DNA from: Bacteroidota bacterium
Lineage (GTDB): Bacteria; Bacteroidota; Bacteroidia; Bacteroidales; Lentimicrobiaceae
DNA length: 64,000 bases
Direction of reading: 5' to 3'
NCBI GenBank assembly: GCA_009773455.1
Contig: WSXU01000006.1
Coordinates: forward strand, 248,001-312,000
A program made the translations under genes and the position numbers. Every line of letters begins with the position of its first letter. The first letter of the stretch is position 1. This document shows positions 52,834 through 62,023 of the stretch, in pieces. The notes beneath the pieces are model-generated. The model was given only the letters and a program-made list of their open reading frames with translations. It did no database searches and was not told where the DNA came from.

Positions 52834-53306
52834 CTGAAGATCAGAAGAAATATATGGCTGAAGCAATTCAGCTTGCCCGGCAAAATATAACCAGCGGAAA
52901 CGGAGGCCCTTTCGGAGCAGTGATTGTCAAGGATGGAAAGATTATAGCAAAAGGGAGCAATCATGTAACAACATGGAATGATCCTACCGCCCATGCAGAA
53001 GTCGTTGCGATCAGGGAAGCCTGCAACTCACTCGGCAGTTTTCAGCTTGACGGATGCGAGATATACACATCCTGTGAACCATGCCCGATGTGCCTGGGAG
53101 CCATTTACTGGGCCAGACCCGATAAAGTATATTTCGCTGCAGGAAAAGAAGATGCCGCCGATGCCGGATTCGATGATCATTTTATCTACAGGGAGCTCGA
53201 TCTTCATCCTTCCAGGCGTTCAATCCCTGCCACACAGATAATGCGTGATGAAGCGGTGGATGTTTTTGAAAATTGGAAAAAATCTGACTTAAAAGTACCT
53301 TACTAA
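52830..53306 (+). CDS. guaD: Guanine deaminase (CDA-fold)
   Basis: 158 residues from the ATG at 52830, which overlaps the aat stop as ATGA; a longer start at 52809 is possible. Seen: GGPFGAVIVKDGKIIAKG, NDPTAHAEVVAIR with zinc His and catalytic Glu (about 55-57), TSCEPCPMCLGAIYWARPDKVYFAA with two zinc Cys (about 83-88), AGFDDHFIYREL. Known: the full-length resemblance to Bacillus GuaD, including AGFDD-FIY-E near the C-terminus, supports guanine to xanthine deamination rather than tRNA adenosine deamination. Confidence 0.9.
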   Translation: MTEDQKKYMAEAIQLARQNITSGNGGPFGAVIVKDGKIIAKGSNHVTTWNDPTAHAEVVAIREACNSLGSFQLDGCEIYTSCEPCPMCLGAIYWARPDKVYFAAGKEDAADAGFDDHFIYRELDLHPSRRSIPATQIMRDEAVDVFENWKKSDLKVPY

Positions 53307-53322
53307 TTAAAAATTTTGAATA

Positions 53323-53700
53323 ATGGCTTTTGAAATCACAGGAAAACTGATCGACAGATTTGAAACCCAGAATGTTTCAGATAAGTTTAAAAAACGCGAA
53401 TTTGTCATTGAATACCGCGACAATCCCAATATGAGTTTTGCAGAAATGCTCAAGTTCCAGCTTACCCAGGACCGTTGCAACCTGATTGATGCCTATACGA
53501 TCGGACAGGACATTAAAGTTTCATTCAACCTGAAGGGACGCCGGTGGGAAAAAGACGGAAATGTCAATTACTTTACCAATCTCGAAGCATGGAAAGTTGA
53601 AAATGCTTCAGGATCCGCCCCTGCTACAGGTAATAACCTTCCTGAAATCAGCGCTTTACCTGACCTGACAGAGGATGCTTCGAACGATCTTCCATTCTGA
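53323..53700 (+). CDS. DUF3127 family protein
   Basis: 125 residues. Seen: MAFEITGKLIDRFETQNVSDKFKKREFVIEY, QLTQDRCNLIDAYTIGQDIKVSFNLKGRRWEKDGNVNYFTNLEAWKVE: an OB-fold-like beta arrangement, then an acidic tail (DLTEDASNDLPF). Known: DUF3127 is almost restricted to Bacteroidota. The OB-like body and acidic, Pro-Phe-ending tail resemble single-stranded DNA-binding proteins, whose tail recruits partners; a role in DNA metabolism is inference. It lies 16 bp after guaD, probably in the same transcript. Confidence 0.88.
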   Translation: MAFEITGKLIDRFETQNVSDKFKKREFVIEYRDNPNMSFAEMLKFQLTQDRCNLIDAYTIGQDIKVSFNLKGRRWEKDGNVNYFTNLEAWKVENASGSAPATGNNLPEISALPDLTEDASNDLPF

Positions 53701-53830
53701 TCTGCACCCGGAATAATCCAAATCTAAAGTAACTGCTGTTTGTGGTTTCCTGATGACCTGACGGTATACATCCATCACTATTTCAGATGATGTAATTGTA
53801 AAACAGACGGAAAAAACGGAAAACACTGAA

Positions 53831-55747
53831 TTAAACCATATCAAGGCTGAAGCTGAATACACTTCCTTTGCCTGGTGTGCTTTGTGCAGTTATCTTTGAC
53901 TTGTGGATATTCATAAACTCCTGGCAAAGAATAAGACCCAAACCGGTACCGGTTTCATTGTTTGTACCCGGATTCTTAAGGTTACCATCAATCTTGAATA
54001 AACGGGAAAGCTCATCCTGATCAAGCCCAACTCCGGTATCAGAAACACTTAGGTTGGCCTTGCCGTTCACTGTGCTGCAACTTACTGTTACAGAACCACC
54101 ATTGGGGGTAAACTTGATTGCGTTGCTCAGCAGGTTCCTGAGTACGGTGGAGAGCATATTCTTATCTGCTTTTACAACAACATCTTTGGTAAAGTCGGTA
54201 TAAAGCGATAATTGCTTGTTTTCAGCAGCAGTTCTCACAAGATCAATTGAGAAATCAACAATTTCAAGCAGATTAACCGGTTCAGGGTTGAAATCAATGC
54301 GGCCTGACTGTGCTCTGGACCAGGTTAACAGGTTGTCGAGCAACGAATAAATATGCTGACTCGATTGCCTGATAATTCCCAGGTAGGACCTTTTCTCCTG
54401 GTCGGTTATTTCATCAAATTCGGTGTATGCCAGATCTGCAAAGCCAAGCAGTGAAGTAAACGGATTTTTCAGATCGTGGGCTATGATCGAAAGGAAACGG
54501 TCCTTGGTCAGTATCAGCTGTTCCAGTTCCGACTTCTGGTCTTCGATCAACTGGTTTGTTTCCTGGAGGTCATTGGCCGATCTGGCTTTGAAATAATAGC
54601 GTTTGAAGAAAATACCCAGTAAAACAATGATTACAACAAGTGCTGAAATAAGTGCAATCCTTGAATTCTGGTCCCGTTCCAGCCTGAGCGATTGCTCAAG
54701 GTTTTCGCGCAGGAGCCGTTCACTGTCAAGTTCCTTCCGACCGACTTCGAATCTGGTCTGAACGTTGTTAATCTGGCTGGCCAGCTGTTCGTTATACAGG
54801 CTGTCCTTGAGTCTGGAATAGACTTCCAGGAAATTGTAGGCCAGCACAGGCTGATTCAGGCTCATTGATACTCTAGAAAGTTCAGCATAAGCCTCCATTG
54901 TAAGTTTCCTGAGGCCAAGTTTCCGGGCCAGTGTAATACCGCCTTCTATAGCCCTGTAAGCTTCCGGTTTTCTTCCGGTCTTGAAATAAACAGAGCCCAG
55001 TGAAATCTGGGCAGTTGCAACATATTCTGAATTTCCGGTTTCACGGGCCATGATGAAGGCTTTGTCAAGGAATGCTTCAGCCTGGATCATATCCCCCTTG
55101 TTGAGATAAAGAATTCCCAGGTTTGTGTAAACCGCTATTAGTGAAGCACTGTTGATTTTCCTGGTAACATCCTGCGATTCTTCATAATTCTTCCTGGTCT
55201 TGTCAATGGCACCCGTTTTATCACCCAGAACACCAAGGTTGAGATAGGAGGCTTCCATTCCCTGCTGACTGTTCTGCTCTTCCAGGATGATCAGTGAACG
55301 CTGGTAGAATTCGATGGATTTATCGGGTCTTTTTAACTCATTGTAGATATAACCGAGGTTGATACAACTATTGGCTACCTGGGGATACATCCTGTTTTTC
55401 TCAAAAAATTCTTTGGCGAGCAGCCCATGCCGTGCAGCTTCTTCAAAATTGCGGACAACACTGTAAACCATCCCCAGACTGTACTGGGCATTGGACCATG
55501 AAACTGAATCCCTGTTGGTTAAATGGGTGTTGACTTCCTGATTCAGATATTGAATGGTTGCAACATAGTCACCCGATTCAAAAGATAATCGGGTTAGCTG
55601 CTTCAATACAGAAGCCCTCATCACAGGGTCGGCTGTTTTCTCAAGCAATTGCCTGAGACTGTCAGCCTTCTGCTGTGAATTGGCACTGCCTGATGCCAAC
55701 AATACAGCAGTTAAACCCACGATCAGGGTCATTCTTATAATTTTCAT
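53831..55747 (-). CDS. TPR sensor histidine kinase
   Basis: 638 residues from the ATG at 55747. Seen: signal peptide/first helix to about 25; seven or so TPRs about 45-330 (e.g. NSCINLGYIYNELKRPDKSIEFYQRSL, AVYTNLGILYLNKGDMIQAEAFLDKAF); coiled coil; one membrane helix about 365-385; HisKA with IIAHDLKNPFTSLLGFADL (His about 423); HATPase with NLLSNAIKFTPNGG, DTGVGLDQDE and GTGLGLILCQEF. Known: periplasmic TPR kinases are common in Bacteroidota and their signals are mostly unknown. No receiver domain and no adjacent response regulator. Confidence 0.93.
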   Translation of the reverse strand: MKIIRMTLIVGLTAVLLASGSANSQQKADSLRQLLEKTADPVMRASVLKQLTRLSFESGDYVATIQYLNQEVNTHLTNRDSVSWSNAQYSLGMVYSVVRNFEEAARHGLLAKEFFEKNRMYPQVANSCINLGYIYNELKRPDKSIEFYQRSLIILEEQNSQQGMEASYLNLGVLGDKTGAIDKTRKNYEESQDVTRKINSASLIAVYTNLGILYLNKGDMIQAEAFLDKAFIMARETGNSEYVATAQISLGSVYFKTGRKPEAYRAIEGGITLARKLGLRKLTMEAYAELSRVSMSLNQPVLAYNFLEVYSRLKDSLYNEQLASQINNVQTRFEVGRKELDSERLLRENLEQSLRLERDQNSRIALISALVVIIVLLGIFFKRYYFKARSANDLQETNQLIEDQKSELEQLILTKDRFLSIIAHDLKNPFTSLLGFADLAYTEFDEITDQEKRSYLGIIRQSSQHIYSLLDNLLTWSRAQSGRIDFNPEPVNLLEIVDFSIDLVRTAAENKQLSLYTDFTKDVVVKADKNMLSTVLRNLLSNAIKFTPNGGSVTVSCSTVNGKANLSVSDTGVGLDQDELSRLFKIDGNLKNPGTNNETGTGLGLILCQEFMNIHKSKITAQSTPGKGSVFSFSLDMV

Positions 55748-55789
55748 TCCGGTAGCTAAAAAGTCAACCAAATTAGCGATTTTGTAATA

Positions 55790-56848
55790 TTATTTTACTT
55801 TTTTTTCGAACGGGTGTTCATTATTAAAATCAGGCAGGTAATTTGAATTACTTTCCAAATCCTGGATCCATCCATGATGAAGTCCTAGTCTTTCCAGTTC
55901 TTCAGTTACCGTAAAATATTCTTCATCGGTCAGCGAACGGCCCAAAAAAGGATGACCCTTAACCGCTGGCATCGGATGATACTGCGACATAAGGGAAACA
56001 TGAATCTTTGGCGAAAGCTCGCTTGAGATAAAACGAAGTACGTTAAGGCTGTTTTCGACTTGTCCGGGAATAACAAGATGCCTGATAATCAAACCACTGA
56101 TAGCCTGACCATCATCATCGGTAATCAGGGGGGCACCCTTTTGCCTGAACATTTCTTTTATAGCCTTTTCAGCCACTTCGGGATAATCCCGAGCATCCGA
56201 CAGCCCCCCGGCAAGTTCCGGATCAGAATATTTGAAATCCGGAATATAAACGTCAATTATGCCCTCAAGGTTTCGTAAAACCTCAACTTTCTCATAAGCA
56301 TTTGTATTATAGACAATTACAGGGTTTCTTCCGGTGTTGCGTATGGCATCGATGATGATCAGCATCTGGGGTACCATATGTGAAGGTGAAACAAACCCCA
56401 CTGCTTTACACCCATCATCCAGAAAACGACCTATCTGAGCCACAACTTCAGGCAAGCTCCATTCCCTGTGAATGATATCTTCAGAATTAGAGCTTATCTG
56501 GCAGTTCTGGCAATAAATACATTGCAGGTTACACCGGCTGAAGAATACATTGCAGATACCCGATGGCCCTCCGACGGAAGGCTCCTCTCCATGGTGTATG
56601 CAAATCGATGCTATTTCAAACCCTGCCCCGGCATTACAATAGCCACGTTTCCCTGAATACCGGTTTGATCGGCAGTGGCGGGGACAAACCGTGCATTTTG
56701 TCAACACGGTCGGATCGGTTTTAGTTAACCCAGTTTCAGATAGTCTCATCAAGCAATGCTGTAACTTATCGAAAACAGGCCATCGGCCTGCCTTCTCAGT
56801 TGTCAAATATTTATTTATATTAATTGTAAAAGTAACTGCATCAACCAT
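55790..56848 (-). CDS. Radical SAM protein, PflX-like
   Basis: 352 residues. Seen: a Cys-rich N-terminus (CTVCPRHCRSNRYSGKRGYC, about 52-71) that may hold an extra cluster; radical SAM CNLQCIYCQNC (about 107); GFVSPSHMVPQML; IVYNTNAYEKVEVLR; IDVYIPDFKYSDPELAGGLS; IRHLVIPGQVENSLNVL; SLMSQYHPMPAV. Known: this matches the PflX/COG1313 group related to glycyl-radical activases, without known target. The TPR kinase gene follows after 42 bp on the same strand. Confidence 0.88.
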   Translation of the reverse strand: MVDAVTFTININKYLTTEKAGRWPVFDKLQHCLMRLSETGLTKTDPTVLTKCTVCPRHCRSNRYSGKRGYCNAGAGFEIASICIHHGEEPSVGGPSGICNVFFSRCNLQCIYCQNCQISSNSEDIIHREWSLPEVVAQIGRFLDDGCKAVGFVSPSHMVPQMLIIIDAIRNTGRNPVIVYNTNAYEKVEVLRNLEGIIDVYIPDFKYSDPELAGGLSDARDYPEVAEKAIKEMFRQKGAPLITDDDGQAISGLIIRHLVIPGQVENSLNVLRFISSELSPKIHVSLMSQYHPMPAVKGHPFLGRSLTDEEYFTVTEELERLGLHHGWIQDLESNSNYLPDFNNEHPFEKKVK

Positions 56849-57396
56849 TTTTTTTACCCTGAAGCCCAGAATTCACCTTTTGCCCAGTTTTAACAATCCC
56901 AATTCTGATGAATGAAAGGAACATGAATATCTCCTCAATTCAGATTTTTAAAAAGCAGTGTAAAATAATCTCACCATTACTGTAAATAAAATATACAGTT
57001 ATTTCCGGCAGTTCATATAAAAATATCCCGAAAGGGATAACTAAAATGAAATGACTTTTTTTTGTTATTGGTCAGCCCGGAGAAAACGTATCCTGTTATT
57101 TATCAAACTTTTAATAATAGTTATTGAAACCGGCATAACTTTCAACTGAAAAACAAAAATAGACTAATTTTCACAATAATTGATCAATAGTTGCGCACCG
57201 GTTATAATGTTTTGCCGGCTAATACAAATATTATGGACGCCTAAAAAGTCAGGCAGGAAAACGGCATTTCTGAAATATTTGATCATCTACTGTCTGTTTC
57301 TGAAAATCGTCATATATTTGGTTGGTTTGGGAACATGAACCATCGACTCCGGGATAGTGCTACGTAATGAATTTTTCACCCGTGAATATTGAGATT
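56849..57396. other. AT-rich 548-bp intergenic region
   Basis: No credible gene. Contains a small dyad TACTGTA-N-TACAGTTA near 56980-57000, a hairpin TATCCC-GAAA-GGGATA at 57024-57039 that has a T-run on the minus strand only, and a -7 element TATATTTG at 57313-57320 without matching -33, which may serve the 57397 gene. Confidence 0.5.
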
Positions 57397-58719
57397 ATGA
57401 AAAAAGTCCGGTTACTATTTACAATTGTGGCATTCGGCTGTCTGTATTCCGTCAATATAGCTTTCGCCCAATGGGAAACCGTAATGACCGATATAATTCC
57501 TTCCGGGATTTACATTTCGCCGGATTATGACAGGGACAGAACCCTCTTTGTTCTGGACAACAGCAGGGTGCTATGGCGTAGCACCAATGAAGGCTTCACC
57601 TGGACAAAGTCACTCGTCGCACAAGACATGTCCACACCGGAATTCCTGCGCTTTGAGATGTCCGATGAATTTTCGGCCGATGGTACAGCATTTATTATAA
57701 AAAAAAATGGAGAGGTGCTAAAAACGGTTGATTCAGGGACTACCTGGAACCTTCTGACTGACATTCCATCCAAAATTACTGATATAGCCAGCAGGCCGGT
57801 AACTGATCAGTTTAAATACACTTACGCCCTGACAGCAATTGGCGGTCCTGAAGATCTTTTTGCTACTGAGAACTTCTGGGAATCCTGGAATCTTGTTCAA
57901 AATGTGGCTGTTCAGTCCGATGGGTATCCTGAATTAAAGATTTCATCCGAAGCTGCTTCAGCTGAGATCATTGCCATACTCGCTGAAAATGAAATCCTTT
58001 TATCAACTGATGGCGGAAAGAATTTTTATAATTCATTCAACCAGGGGTTTGAAACCGCATTCAGCGATTTAGCTTTTTCTCCGTCTTTTTCGCAAGACAG
58101 TACACTCTATGTTTCTGACTGGAAAAATGTGTGGATAAATCACCATGCCGGAAATCCTCTTACATGGACAAAATCGGAACTTCAGATGGAGAGTATGCCG
58201 GTAAAACTGGCCATAGCACCTTCTGCACAAAATAACCTGACTGTATATGCTACTTCAGCTGAAAAAGTCGTCAAACGATCTTTTGACGGCGGAACTTCAT
58301 GGGAAAATTTTGGCAGTCCTCTGAATATGACCACATCCCAGATTGCTGTCACTGAAGATGCGCCTTATATTGTTTTCCTGGGAATTGTAAACGATGACCT
58401 TACCTCAGGGAAACTACTCAAATCGGAATTGATCAATGGAGCTTACGATATTCAATCATTACAAAGTGTGAAGTGTTACCCAAATCCTGCAACCGGTGAA
58501 ACAATGCTGGAATTCACTGTTCAGAAACCAGGCAATATCACCCTGACAATATTTGATGTTCTTGGAAACACGTTAAGTAGCCGGAATCTTGGAATATTCT
58601 CTACCGGCCGTCAGGCAGCAAGGATATCACTTACCGGAGATCTGGCCATCACTGGATTATATTTTTGCCGGTTGCAATCCGGGGAGGAATCACATACTGT
58701 AAAACTGGCCGTAAAATAA
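57397..58719 (+). CDS. Secreted BNR/Ycf48-like beta-propeller protein with T9SS tail
   Basis: 440 residues from the ATG at 57397, where the signal peptide begins (to IAFAQ). An ATG ten codons upstream is also possible. Seen: repeated 'S-D-G-TW' motifs (RSTNEGFTWTKS, TVDSGTTWNLL, STDGGKNFYNS, SFDGGTSWENF), each an Asp-box-like blade; C-terminal CYPNPATGETMLEF and FCRLQSGEESHTVKLAVK as T9SS sorting domain. Known: sortilin/BNR-type propellers bind glycans or proteins; no sialidase catalytic set is visible. Inferred: surface or secreted binding protein. Confidence 0.85.
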   Translation: MKKVRLLFTIVAFGCLYSVNIAFAQWETVMTDIIPSGIYISPDYDRDRTLFVLDNSRVLWRSTNEGFTWTKSLVAQDMSTPEFLRFEMSDEFSADGTAFIIKKNGEVLKTVDSGTTWNLLTDIPSKITDIASRPVTDQFKYTYALTAIGGPEDLFATENFWESWNLVQNVAVQSDGYPELKISSEAASAEIIAILAENEILLSTDGGKNFYNSFNQGFETAFSDLAFSPSFSQDSTLYVSDWKNVWINHHAGNPLTWTKSELQMESMPVKLAIAPSAQNNLTVYATSAEKVVKRSFDGGTSWENFGSPLNMTTSQIAVTEDAPYIVFLGIVNDDLTSGKLLKSELINGAYDIQSLQSVKCYPNPATGETMLEFTVQKPGNITLTIFDVLGNTLSSRNLGIFSTGRQAARISLTGDLAITGLYFCRLQSGEESHTVKLAVK

Positions 58720-58784
58720 TCCGGAAAAATTTCCTGAGCCCGGTCAACGCTTTTCATTATCAGTGTAAACCTATCAAAGATTAA

Positions 58785-60392
58785 ATGTTTCTCATGAATT
58801 ATTTCTCAAGGCTCTCTTTACAAATTTGCATAATCTGCTTCGCCATGCCGGTTACCGGGAAAGGGCAAACCATAATGATCCAGGGAGATCAAACCGGCAT
58901 ACTGGAAGCGGACACAATTATGATTACCGGAAATGTTAATGTTCCGGCAGGTGAAACACTTATCATTCAACCCGGAACGACTGTAATTTCCACGGGATTT
59001 TATGGCATCAATGTCGGGGGGACCCTCAGGGCTGAAGGAAATGAAAATAACTGGATCACATTTACTGTGGCTGATACAGCAGGATTTTATAATCTGAACG
59101 ACAGCCGCGGAGGGTGGAACGGTATTCATTTCATTTCAACAGACCCGGCCGGCGATTCATCCCTGTTCATTCATTGCACTTTTAAATATGGAAAGGCTTT
59201 CGGCGACTCACTCGTGAAAATGGGAGGAATCTTCAACATCAGAAATTTTAGCAAAATCAGAATATCCGGTTGTGAATTCAGCCATAACAAAGCGGTTTTT
59301 TGGGGAGGAGCTGTTTTTGCGGAATTAAGCGACCTGAAAATTGAGAATTCAGAATTTACAGACAATTTTTGTGGCACTCCCGGCCCCCCTTATGGGTATG
59401 GTGGAGCCGTATGTCTCAGATATTCCGGTGCTGATATGACCGGCTGCAGGTTTTACGGGAACAGTTCAACTGGTATTGGAGGAGCGGCATCTTTTGAGTA
59501 TTCCGATGTTTTGCTTTCTTCCGGTATATTTCAGGACAATTATAGCGGGCTGGGTGGCGCCCTGGGTTACCTCAGGTCAAACCCTGACAAGCCGGTTTCA
59601 GATAACCTTTTCACCGGCAACTCTTCACTTTTCTTTGGTGGAGCAATTTCATGCAACAAGGCGAATCCCTCATTTATAAATAATACCATTACTGGCAATT
59701 ATTCCATTTCATACGGAGGCGGGTTTTATTGCAACGACAGTGCTGCTCCAGTACTGATCAATACAATTTTGTTTGGAAATTTTGCCCCTGAAGGAGAGCA
59801 GGTGTACATTTGGGATGTGAACTCGGCCCCTTCATTTTATTATTGCAATGTACAGGGAGATTCCGCTGCATTTGGCGGCACCGGAGGGATTGGTTTCAAT
59901 TCACCCTATATGAACAATACCGACACTTTACCTTTATTTTCAGGGATCTACCCTTTCCCTTACGCTCTTTCTGACAATTCACCCTGCATCAACGCGGGCA
60001 ATCCCGACACAACAGGTTTGATGCTTCCCGAATCAGATCTTGCAGGAAATATCCGGATTATTGGCAATATCATCGATCAGGGTTGTTATGAAAACCAGTC
60101 TGGTTTAACAGCAACAGGCAAGTTAAATAAGGATTTGAGGATTCTCTGTTATCCGAATCCATTTCATGAAAAAGTCACGGTAATATTTCCGAGCGGATAC
60201 TATGGAAATTGCTCGGTCAGCATTTCTGATCTGTCAGGCAGGATGGTTTTCAGTTCATCATCACTGCAGGGCAACAGCTTTATTTGGACTCCTGATACAG
60301 ATGAAATTTCAGGACTCAGACCGGGTATGTACTGTGTCACTGTTACTGCCGGAAACCGAAAAGGATCAGCTTCAGTTCTGCATATAAAATAG
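58785..60392 (+). CDS. Secreted right-handed beta-helix protein with T9SS tail
   Basis: 535 residues; ATG 58785 or 58794, signal peptide to GKGQ. Seen: repeated turns of the pectate-lyase-like helix (GTLRAEGNENNWITF, FSKIRISGCEFSHNKAVFWGGAVFAE, SEFTDNF, DMTGCRFYGNSSTGIGGAASFE, FINNTITGNYSISYGGGFYC), an end cap with SPCINAGNPDTTG, then CYPNPFHEKVTVIF and a terminal beta region as T9SS tail. Known: such choice-of-anchor/beta-helix proteins may bind or cut polysaccharide; no catalytic residues can be assigned. It follows the propeller gene by 65 bp and may be co-transcribed. Confidence 0.87.
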   Translation: MFLMNYFSRLSLQICIICFAMPVTGKGQTIMIQGDQTGILEADTIMITGNVNVPAGETLIIQPGTTVISTGFYGINVGGTLRAEGNENNWITFTVADTAGFYNLNDSRGGWNGIHFISTDPAGDSSLFIHCTFKYGKAFGDSLVKMGGIFNIRNFSKIRISGCEFSHNKAVFWGGAVFAELSDLKIENSEFTDNFCGTPGPPYGYGGAVCLRYSGADMTGCRFYGNSSTGIGGAASFEYSDVLLSSGIFQDNYSGLGGALGYLRSNPDKPVSDNLFTGNSSLFFGGAISCNKANPSFINNTITGNYSISYGGGFYCNDSAAPVLINTILFGNFAPEGEQVYIWDVNSAPSFYYCNVQGDSAAFGGTGGIGFNSPYMNNTDTLPLFSGIYPFPYALSDNSPCINAGNPDTTGLMLPESDLAGNIRIIGNIIDQGCYENQSGLTATGKLNKDLRILCYPNPFHEKVTVIFPSGYYGNCSVSISDLSGRMVFSSSSLQGNSFIWTPDTDEISGLRPGMYCVTVTAGNRKGSASVLHIK

Positions 60393-60542
60393 ATTGACCG
60401 GAAGGCAGGAACCTTACTGATCCAAATTTACCTTTTTAATCATTTATTAATTATTTAATTGATATTTAACAGGTTAAGCATGTTGCAATATTAAATAAAC
60501 AGTAACACTTACATCTTTATAACAATTTTTCAAATTCATATG

Positions 60543-60585
60543 ATTGATGTTGATTTTTTTTTAATTTTACGTCATTAACATCAAT
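60543..60585. promoter_or_regulatory. Inverted repeat before the ROK gene, possible operator
   Basis: ATTGATGTT (60543-60551) and AACATCAAT (60577-60585), a 9-bp dyad with a 25-bp AT-rich centre that includes a -7-like TAATTTTA (60562-60569). It ends 8 bp before the ROK start. Candidate site for autoregulation. Confidence 0.45.
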
Positions 60586-60593
60586 TCTGGTAT

Positions 60594-61823
60594 ATGACGG
60601 GAACAACCTACCTTTTCAAGACAAGAAAAAGTGAAGAGCCGGTAAAGAACAATTTCCTCAGAAAAATTGCGCTCAAACAGTCCATTGTTAAAGAGCTTTA
60701 TCAGCACGGTGAGCTGTCTATCTTCAGGCTCAGTCAGACAATAAAGATGAGCACGCCCACCATTACCAGGGCCGTCGAAGAGCTGATAGAAGAGCAACTG
60801 ATCAGGGAGGTTGGAATAGGTGAATCCACAGGCGGGCGTCGTCCCAGTCTTTTCGGTATTAACCCTTCTTCAAGATATGTTCTTGGTATTGACCTTGAGC
60901 GTTATTTTGTAAGAATGGGTATATTTGATTTTGCAAATCAGCCTGTCTCTGAAATTCATGAATTGAATGAAGGGCTGGATACCCATCCCGATATTCTTCA
61001 GTTTATTGCTGAAAAGGTCAGTGAACTGATGGAAGCCTATGGCATCGATGAGAACAAAATGCTTGGCATCGGAATTTCGCTGCCTGGTCTGATTGATGTT
61101 AAAACAGGGCTTTCCTATACCTATCTCAACAGTGGCCGGCCAGCGGCAGAGATTCTCAGCGAAAAGACTGGATTTCCTGTTTTCATCGAGCATGATACCA
61201 GGGCCATGGCCTGGGGTGAGCAGGCCTTCGGCCTGGCCCGCGGACATCAGAATGTACTGTGCATGAATGTCGGGAGTGGAATTGGTCTGAGCATGATCCT
61301 CAACGGCAAGCTGTACCTGGGTCATTCCGGTTATTCAGGCGAATTCGGCCACATTCAGATTGAACCCAACGGGCAATTATGTCATTGCGGTAAAATTGGC
61401 TGCATTGAAACACTGGCTTCCGGTAAATCAATGGTAGCCAAAGCAAGACGCGAAATCGCCGGAGGAGCAATCTCCCAGATCAGCAGTATGCTGGAGGGAG
61501 ATCCTTCAAAACTTAATATCAGAATGATCATGGAAGCGGCAAGGAAAGGCGACCAGTTTGCCATCGATTTGCTTGCAAAAATCGGCGAAGCCCTGGGCAA
61601 AGGGCTGGCCATGCTGATACACCTCTTCAATCCGGAACTGATTATCATAGGTGGTGAAATGTCAAGAGCTGCCGACTACCTTATCTCACCAATAGAAAGC
61701 AACCTGAACGTCTATACAATATCAAGGATCAGAAGGGATGCCAGAATCGTTGCCTCTAACCTCGGTGATAATGCCCGGCTGATGGGAACCGTTGCACTGG
61801 TGATGAACCGGATTTTTACCTGA
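60594..61823 (+). CDS. ROK-family transcriptional regulator
   Basis: 409 residues. Seen: N-terminal winged HTH about 20-85 (ELSIFRLSQTIKMSTPTITRAVEELIEEQL), then the ROK fold: VLGIDLERYFVRMGIFD, GIGISLPGLID, EHDTRAMAWGEQAFG, NVGSGIGLSMILNG, GEFGHIQIEPNGQLCHCGKIGCIE (His plus CxCGxxGC zinc site, about 250-270), FNPELIIIGGEMS. The length and HTH place it with NagC/XylR-type repressors rather than sugar kinases. It precedes a sugar transporter and nucleotidyltransferase; ligand probably a hexose or N-acetylhexosamine derivative (inference). Confidence 0.92.
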   Translation: MTGTTYLFKTRKSEEPVKNNFLRKIALKQSIVKELYQHGELSIFRLSQTIKMSTPTITRAVEELIEEQLIREVGIGESTGGRRPSLFGINPSSRYVLGIDLERYFVRMGIFDFANQPVSEIHELNEGLDTHPDILQFIAEKVSELMEAYGIDENKMLGIGISLPGLIDVKTGLSYTYLNSGRPAAEILSEKTGFPVFIEHDTRAMAWGEQAFGLARGHQNVLCMNVGSGIGLSMILNGKLYLGHSGYSGEFGHIQIEPNGQLCHCGKIGCIETLASGKSMVAKARREIAGGAISQISSMLEGDPSKLNIRMIMEAARKGDQFAIDLLAKIGEALGKGLAMLIHLFNPELIIIGGEMSRAADYLISPIESNLNVYTISRIRRDARIVASNLGDNARLMGTVALVMNRIFT

Positions 61824-62023
61824 TTTCCGGGAAAAACATGATCCGGTATTCCGGTATTTGTAACCACGCCCCTATTGTCCGATGTGGGCATTAACCGGAT
61901 TGAACTCCGGCATATCAGTGGTTTGATGACATTTTTCACATTTTTTCTTAATTGCCATTTTAAAATACATTTCAAATCCGGAATGTCAGATTTAAAAAAT
62001 CACACCTAACAAAAATTACTTTT

